Positions 32,949-37,190 of a stretch of DNA of 37,190 nt are shown here, piece by piece (the first letter of the stretch is position 1; every line of letters starts with the position of its first letter). The notes below the pieces were generated by a model. The model was given only the letters and a program-made list of their open reading frames with translations, did not search any database and was not told where the DNA came from. The stretch is from contig NZ_JPRN01000025.1 in NCBI RefSeq assembly GCF_000737715.1, positions 1 through 37,190 on the forward strand. The letters run 5' to 3'. The stretch comes from Chryseobacterium sp. JM1. Lineage in GTDB: Bacteria > Bacteroidota > Bacteroidia > Flavobacteriales > Weeksellaceae. The position numbers and the translations under genes were made by a program.

Positions 32949-33938
32949 TTATTTATTTAAAATCATCGCTGCTTCTTTGGCAAAATAAGTAAAAATCAGA
33001 TCAGCTCCGGCTCTCTTGAAACACGTAAGACTTTCAATGATTGTTTTATCATTATCCAGCCATCCGTTCTGTGCTGCTGCTTTTACCATCGCATATTCTC
33101 CGCTTACGTTATAAACCGCGATCGGAAGATCAATGGCTTCACGTACTTTAGAAACGATATCCAGATAAGGAAGTCCCGGTTTGATCATGATAATATCCGC
33201 GCCTTCGTCAATATCTTTAAATACTTCGTTCAAAGCTTCACGGGAATTGTGGAAATCCATCTGATAAGTTTTTTTATCTTTCGGAATTTCCATATTTTCT
33301 TTCGGTGCGCTGTCCAGAGCACTTCTGAATGGTCCATAGAAAGAACTTGCGTATTTTGCAGAATAGCTCAGAATTCCTACATCGGTAAATCCGCTTTCCT
33401 CCAAAGCTTCACGGATCGCAAGAACTCTTCCGTCCATCATATCACTTGGTGCCACAATATCAGCTCCCGCTTCAGCGTGTGATACAGACATTCTTGCCAA
33501 TGCATCATTCGTCGCATCATTCACAATCTTTCCGTTTTCAATGATTCCGTCGTGTCCGTAAATTGAATAAGGATCCAAAGCTACATCCGGCATTACAATC
33601 ATTCCCGGCACTGCATCTTTGATCGCTTTGATCGTCTGCTGCATCAGTCCGTCTTTGTTCCAAGACTCTTTTCCGGTATTGTCTTTAAGATGTTCTGACA
33701 CCTTCATGTACAGATTGACAGATTTTACTCCCAAAGAAAATAATTCCTTACATTCCTTCACCGTTAAATCTATGCTCCTCCTGAAAATTCCCGGCATAGA
33801 CGGGATTGCTTCCTGCTGGTTTTCGCCCTCCATTACGAAGATTGGCATTACAAAATCATCAGTTGTAAGGATGTTTTCTCTTACTAAACTTCTGATAGAT
33901 TCATTAACTCTAAGTCTTCTATTTCTTGAATGTATCAT
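32949..33938 (-). CDS. hemB: Delta-aminolevulinic acid dehydratase (porphobilinogen synthase)
   Basis: 329 residues; joins two molecules of 5-aminolevulinate to porphobilinogen in haem synthesis. The Schiff-base lysines are K195 (Y-S-A-K-Y-A-S-S-F-Y-G-P-F-R) and K253 (M-I-K-P-G-L-P-Y-L-D). The metal region is D118-V-A-L-D-P-Y-S-I-Y-G-H-D-G, where the three zinc cysteines of the animal and yeast enzymes are A120, D122 and D130. This is the Mg/K type, independent of catalytic zinc. The length is normal. A TAAATTTG -7 box (33967-33974, minus) lies 28 nt upstream. The gene diverges from the T9SS-domain gene at 34057. Confidence 0.95.
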   Translation of the reverse strand: MIHSRNRRLRVNESIRSLVRENILTTDDFVMPIFVMEGENQQEAIPSMPGIFRRSIDLTVKECKELFSLGVKSVNLYMKVSEHLKDNTGKESWNKDGLMQQTIKAIKDAVPGMIVMPDVALDPYSIYGHDGIIENGKIVNDATNDALARMSVSHAEAGADIVAPSDMMDGRVLAIREALEESGFTDVGILSYSAKYASSFYGPFRSALDSAPKENMEIPKDKKTYQMDFHNSREALNEVFKDIDEGADIIMIKPGLPYLDIVSKVREAIDLPIAVYNVSGEYAMVKAAAQNGWLDNDKTIIESLTCFKRAGADLIFTYFAKEAAMILNK

Positions 33939-33966
33939 TTTGGAATACTTTTTGAATAAGTTTCTA

Positions 33967-33974
33967 CAAATTTA
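33967..33974 (-). promoter_or_regulatory. Candidate -7 box for hemB
   Basis: On the minus strand TAAATTTG (fits TAnnTTTG) ends 28 nt before the hemB ATG. No TTG at the standard -33 distance is present. Confidence 0.45.
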
Positions 33975-33996
33975 CTACAACTTATATAAAAAACTA

Positions 33997-34027
33997 TTGT
34001 ATAGAATTGTAGAATTGTTTATTTTTG
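33997..34027 (+). promoter_or_regulatory. Promoter of the T9SS-domain gene
   Basis: TTG at 33997-33999, 20 bases, then TATTTTTG at 34020-34027. Both the boxes and the spacing fit the Flavobacterium consensus (TTG-N17-23-TAnnTTTG). The -7 box ends 29 nt before the ATG at 34057. This promoter also shows that the upstream extension of the open frame to 33619 is not coding. Confidence 0.65.
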
Positions 34028-34056
34028 TTTCAATACATTCGAGAAATTATAATTTG

Positions 34057-34407
34057 ATGAAAAAACTTTTACTTTTATTTATATTTATTGGCGCTTTCGT
34101 TGGGTTTTCCAACAATATGCAAGCACAGCTGAGAGAGCCGGGTTCCCCTACACAGAAGTCTGATGACGGTGTATTGGTAGCTTATCCAAATCCTGCGAAA
34201 GATTTTCTTCTGATCAAAGCAAAAGATACTGCTTTAAAGATCAAAAGTGTGACTTTCTATTCAATTCTTGGAACACAGGTAGCCAATTATTCTGTCAACA
34301 TGAATTCCGGAGAGATCAATATTGAAAAATTAAAACCCGGAAAATACTTGATTCGCTATATTTTAAGCGATAATACCCAAAAGGTTACGCAAATCGTAAA
34401 ACAATAA
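34057..34407 (+). CDS. Small secreted protein consisting almost only of a T9SS sorting domain
   Basis: 116 residues from the ATG at 34057. The frame is open far upstream to 33619, but that part is antisense to hemB. A signal peptide (1-24, ending N-M-Q-A-Q) is followed by only about 15 residues and then a type A T9SS C-terminal domain: V-A-Y-P-N-P-A-K-D-F-L, I-K-S-V-T-F-Y-S-I-L-G, L-K-P-G-K-Y-L-I-R and a final V-T-Q-I-V-K-Q. Normally this domain ends large secreted proteins and is cut off at the outer membrane. Here there is no cargo. It may be an intact small secreted protein or the end of a decayed gene, but the good promoter and terminator favour a real gene. Confidence 0.85.
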   Translation: MKKLLLLFIFIGAFVGFSNNMQAQLREPGSPTQKSDDGVLVAYPNPAKDFLLIKAKDTALKIKSVTFYSILGTQVANYSVNMNSGEINIEKLKPGKYLIRYILSDNTQKVTQIVKQ

Positions 34408-34412
34408 AAATT

Positions 34413-34441
34413 AAATCCTGATAATCATCAGGATTTTTTAT
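34413..34441 (+). terminator. Intrinsic terminator after the T9SS-domain gene
   Basis: Stem AAATCCTGAT / ATCAGGATTT with a four-base loop, followed by TTTATTTT. It starts 6 bp after the stop codon. Confidence 0.85.
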
Positions 34442-34512
34442 TTTACCTCAATTCTCCCTTAATATTTCCGTAAATTTAGGGACTTTTTTATACTCATTAT
34501 AAAAACAATTGA

Positions 34513-35424
34513 ATGCTTAAAGCTGAACATATCAGAAAGACCTATAGTTCCGGGAAAAAAGTAGCATTGGATGATTTCAGCATCCATGTACCCCAGGGAA
34601 GTATTTATGGTCTTCTAGGCCCGAACGGAGCCGGAAAAACTTCTTTTATCCGTATCATCAACCAAATTACCCAGGCAGACTCCGGAGATGTATTCATCAA
34701 TGGTAACAGACTTAATCCAACGCACATCAGAGATATCGGCTATATGCCTGAAGAAAGAGGTTTGTACAAAAATATGAGTGTGGGTGATCAGATTCTTTAT
34801 TTTGGAGAACTGAAAGGAATGACCAAAAATGATGCTTTGAATGAAGCCAAAAAATGGTTTGAAAAACTGAACATCGACCAGTGGTGGAAAAAGAAATTAT
34901 CTGAACTTTCAAAAGGAATGGCGCAGAAAATCCAGTTCGTGGTAACCGTTCTTCACCGCCCTCACCTGCTGATTCTTGATGAGCCTTTTTCAGGTTTTGA
35001 CCCGGTAAATGCCAATTTGATTAAAGACCAGATCATTGATCTTAAAAATAACGGCACTACGATTATCCTTTCTACCCACAGAATGGAAAGTGTTGAGGAA
35101 ATGTGTGATTATGTAGCATTGATCAACAATTCCAAGAAGATTATTGACGGAAGGGTTTTTGACGTAAGAGAAAAATTTAAGAAGAATATTTTCGGGGTTA
35201 CTCTTTCTGAGGTGGATGAAGCTCAATTTAACAGCTTTAAAGGAAACCATGAGATTTTTAATTTCACCCATGAAAATAACCTTATTTCTTTTGATCTGAA
35301 AAATGAAAGCGGACAGAACGACATCCTTCTGGATCTTGTGAATGTAGGAAAAGTAAGATCATTCGACGAAAGAATTCCGAGCATGAATGAAGTGTTTATT
35401 AATGCCGTAAGTAATCATTCTTAA
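34513..35424 (+). CDS. ABC transporter ATP-binding protein (NatA-like)
   Basis: 303 residues: nucleotide-binding domain of 1-215 with Walker A G-L-L-G-P-N-G-A-G-K-T-S, signature L-S-K-G-M-A-Q-K-I-Q-F (variant of L-S-G-G-Q), Walker B L-L-I-L-D-E-P-F-S-G-F-D-P and H-switch S-T-H-R-M. The last 85 residues are a DUF4162-like C-terminal domain typical of this subfamily. It pairs with the permease 4 bp downstream. Relatives export Na+ (NatAB) or act in gliding (GldA) and in other efflux systems; the substrate is not visible. Confidence 0.88.
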   Translation: MLKAEHIRKTYSSGKKVALDDFSIHVPQGSIYGLLGPNGAGKTSFIRIINQITQADSGDVFINGNRLNPTHIRDIGYMPEERGLYKNMSVGDQILYFGELKGMTKNDALNEAKKWFEKLNIDQWWKKKLSELSKGMAQKIQFVVTVLHRPHLLILDEPFSGFDPVNANLIKDQIIDLKNNGTTIILSTHRMESVEEMCDYVALINNSKKIIDGRVFDVREKFKKNIFGVTLSEVDEAQFNSFKGNHEIFNFTHENNLISFDLKNESGQNDILLDLVNVGKVRSFDERIPSMNEVFINAVSNHS

Positions 35425-35428
35425 TTTT

Positions 35429-36739
35429 ATGAACAATATTTTTTTAATTACAAAAAGGGAATTTCTTACACAGGTTAAGAAAAAATCCTTCATTATATTA
35501 ACGCTGCTCGCGCCTCTTTTACTGGTTGGTTTTGGAGCCGTCATCGGACTGATGTTTAAAGCCAATGAATCTCACAGCATCATTGAAGTTGTAGATAAAA
35601 GCGGACTTTTTAAAGATCAGCTGAAATCGAATGACAAACTGAACTACGTATTTGTTTCCGCAGCGGATGAGAAAGCGAAAATCAATAATCTTAAAGACAA
35701 TGAATCGCTGGACGGTATTCTGATCCTTCCTGAGCTTAAAGATCATGATTACACCAATCTTGAAAACAGCACGAGACTTATCGTCAATGCCAAAATGGGC
35801 TTTGATACGAAGCAGAAGATTGTTTCGGATATTACGGATGTCATCAAAAAGGAAAAGATCAAGCAACTTGGTATTGAAGAATCCCAATTGAACAGCCTTG
35901 ATAAAAGCTTTACTTTAAAAACGATTAATGTTTCCAATAACAATAAAGAGGACTCTGACCTTGCTTTTGGTGTAAAGAGCGGTTTAAGCATCCTTCTGAT
36001 GTATGTAACGTTTATGTTCATCATTATTTATGGAGTTAGGGTAATGAGAAGTGTTCTTGAGGAGAAAAACAACCGTGTGGTAGAAATCATTATTTCATCC
36101 GTTAAGCCTTTTGAACTGATGATGGGAAAAATATTAGGAGTAACCCTGGTCGCTCTGACACAGTTTCTGATCTGGATCTCAATGTCGGTGGTAGGAGCAC
36201 TGGTTCTGAATACAGGATTCGCTTCTTTCCAGAAGAATATTCCAGGAGGTAATGAAGCACTGGCCAGCAAGCTGGATATCGCTCAAATTGCGACACAGAT
36301 CTCACACAGTCTTTTAGAACTGAATTTCCCGCTGATTATTTTTGTATTCATTGTATTCTTCCTTTTGGGCTATATTTTCTACAGCTCAATTTATGCAGCC
36401 ATCGGTTCTGCCGTGGATAATGAAACAGAGACACAGCAATTTACCTTATTTGCGATTTTACCGCTTACTTTAGGGATGTATGGAAGTTTTTCACTGATGA
36501 ACAATCCTGACGGTCCTTTGGGCTTCTGGCTGTCTATCATTCCGTTCACTTCACCGGTTGCTATGATTGCAAGAATACCGTTCGGTGTTCCGGCGTGGCA
36601 GATTTCTTTATCTATTGCCCTATTGCTGGGAACTACTATTTTCATGATATTCTTAGCCGGAAAGATCTATCGGGTAGGGATTTTGATGTATGGAAATAAG
36701 GCAACATTGAAGGAGATCTGGAAGTGGATCAGAGGATAA
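35429..36739 (+). CDS. ABC transporter permease (NatB/ABC2_membrane_3 type)
   Basis: 436 residues. A first transmembrane helix (about 18-42) is followed by a large extracytoplasmic part of about 140 residues, and then five helices in the second half (about 188-208, 234-260, 300-325, 340-360 and 400-420). The motif V-M-R-S-V-L-E-E-K-N-N-R-V-V-E-I-I-I-S-S-V-K-P-F-E-L-M is the family's coupling-helix region. It starts 4 bp after the ATPase gene, and the pair forms one export system in the inner membrane. It is followed by a spacer containing a 95-bp repeat. Confidence 0.86.
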   Translation: MNNIFLITKREFLTQVKKKSFIILTLLAPLLLVGFGAVIGLMFKANESHSIIEVVDKSGLFKDQLKSNDKLNYVFVSAADEKAKINNLKDNESLDGILILPELKDHDYTNLENSTRLIVNAKMGFDTKQKIVSDITDVIKKEKIKQLGIEESQLNSLDKSFTLKTINVSNNNKEDSDLAFGVKSGLSILLMYVTFMFIIIYGVRVMRSVLEEKNNRVVEIIISSVKPFELMMGKILGVTLVALTQFLIWISMSVVGALVLNTGFASFQKNIPGGNEALASKLDIAQIATQISHSLLELNFPLIIFVFIVFFLLGYIFYSSIYAAIGSAVDNETETQQFTLFAILPLTLGMYGSFSLMNNPDGPLGFWLSIIPFTSPVAMIARIPFGVPAWQISLSIALLLGTTIFMIFLAGKIYRVGILMYGNKATLKEIWKWIRG

Positions 36740-36747
36740 GTTTAAAA

Positions 36748-36842
36748 GTTCTTTTGTCTTGAAACAAAATGAACCAAAAGTTCAAGGCTGGAATCTTCCG
36801 CTAAAAATTAAAACTTGCTCCTAAAATTCCCAAAACTCGTGC
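36748..36842 (+). repeat. Direct repeat, first copy (at least 95 bp)
   Basis: Begins GTTCTTTTGTCTTGAAACAA and includes AACCAAAAGTTCAAGGCTGG. It is identical, base for base, to 37096-37190. The match may extend beyond the window. Internally TTTGTCTTGAAACAAAATG folds into a small hairpin. Confidence 0.9.
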
Positions 36843-36989
36843 GGATTTACTGTTGCTACTTCGACTCAATATTTTACCCGCACTCAAACAGTGGCAATTT
36901 TTTAACGGATCAAGATTTAATTTTTTTAACGCTACAGCTTCCTAGGCCACTAGAAATAGATTCACTGACAAATTTTAGTCATATAAAAC

Positions 36990-37022
36990 AAAAATCCCGG
37001 AAATTACTTTCCGGGATTTTTT
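36990..37022 (+). terminator. Intrinsic terminator
   Basis: Stem AAAATCCCGGAAA / TTTCCGGGATTTT, followed by TTAT. It is about 250 bp beyond the permease stop and is probably its terminator or that of an unseen transcript. Confidence 0.75.
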
Positions 37023-37095
37023 ATGTCTGAATAACTTGTTATTATATTTGAAGATATAAGGAGATCTGAAATTTGAACAAAGGGTAAGGCTAAAT

Positions 37096-37190
37096 GTTCT
37101 TTTGTCTTGAAACAAAATGAACCAAAAGTTCAAGGCTGGAATCTTCCGCTAAAAATTAAAACTTGCTCCTAAAATTCCCAAAACTCGTGC
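37096..37190 (+). repeat. Direct repeat, second copy (cut by the window edge)
   Basis: Perfect copy of 36748-36842 at a distance of 348 bp. It runs to the last base of the window, so its real length is not known. Confidence 0.9.

Larger units (their letters stand above)
36740..37190. other. Gene-free right-hand end with direct repeats
   Basis: No protein gene is recognisable. It holds the repeat pair at 36748-36842 and 37096-37190, unrelated AT-rich sequence and a terminator at 36990-37022. Confidence 0.6.

Noticed and set aside
33619..34056. Long N-terminal extension of the T9SS-domain gene
   Set aside because: It is antisense to hemB, lies before a good promoter, and would bury the signal peptide inside the protein.

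Overview
The window is chromosomal DNA from a flavobacterium, most likely Chryseobacterium or a close relative in the Weeksellaceae. I infer this from the low GC content, promoters with a TAnnTTTG -7 box and no clear Shine-Dalgarno sites, a type IX secretion (T9SS) sorting domain, SusC-era style outer-membrane beta-barrel receptors, a secreted GH92 mannosidase, Mg-type HemB, a 464-residue arginine decarboxylase, and many short palindromic intergenic repeats of the kind seen in this group. I see no rRNA, tRNA, CRISPR array, transposase or prophage gene. It is mostly housekeeping and accessory chromosome with unusually repeat-rich spacers.

Layout. 1-2564: a TonB-receptor-like beta-barrel gene on the minus strand, broken by a one-base frameshift. 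2667-5468: secreted GH92 alpha-mannosidase. 5695-7767 (minus): a two-helix membrane protein, a truncated phytanoyl-CoA-dioxygenase remnant and a dicarboxylate/amino-acid symporter. 7991-11733 (plus): a BON-domain lipoprotein, a BON+SH3 protein and a large outer-membrane beta-barrel protein. 12350-14209: a secreted CocE/alpha-amino-acid-ester-hydrolase-like enzyme. 14439-17077 (minus): AlkB, an Ada-like regulator/methyltransferase and agmatinase. 17537-18196: HAD phosphatase. 18392-22934 (minus): arginine decarboxylase, then the operon ATP:cob(I)alamin adenosyltransferase - thiamine pyrophosphokinase - tyrosine phosphatase lipoprotein, then a lipoprotein. 23119-28265: DinB-like protein, Ntn amidase, WYL regulator and ABC exporter. 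28410-30056: flavohaemoglobin plus its NsrR-type regulator behind a clear NsrR-like operator. 30282-31343 (minus): LptB with a C-terminal extension. 31700-32858: TM2 protein and an unknown 242-residue protein with a gasdermin-like sequence pattern. 32949-33938 (minus): HemB. 34057-36739: a sorting-domain-only T9SS protein and a NatAB-like ABC transporter. 36740-37190: repeats.

How the genes fit together. Four functional groups are visible: alkylation-damage repair (Ada-like + AlkB), putrescine synthesis (arginine decarboxylase + agmatinase, on either side of a HAD phosphatase), nitric-oxide detoxification (hmp + nsrR with operator), and envelope functions (LptB, BON proteins, beta-barrel proteins, lipoproteins). 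The remaining genes look independent.

The least explained material is in the spacers: a near-palindromic element of about 194 bp with 27-bp terminal inverted repeats (three copies, one with a nested REP-like repeat), a two-copy element of about 160 bp with purine-rich inverted ends, a family of hairpins conserved in both stem and loop, two mosaic repeat islands in opposite orientation about 13 kb apart, and a perfect 95-bp direct repeat at the right edge. The best candidates for new protein biology are the 242-residue gasdermin-like protein (weak evidence) and the LptB C-terminal extension.
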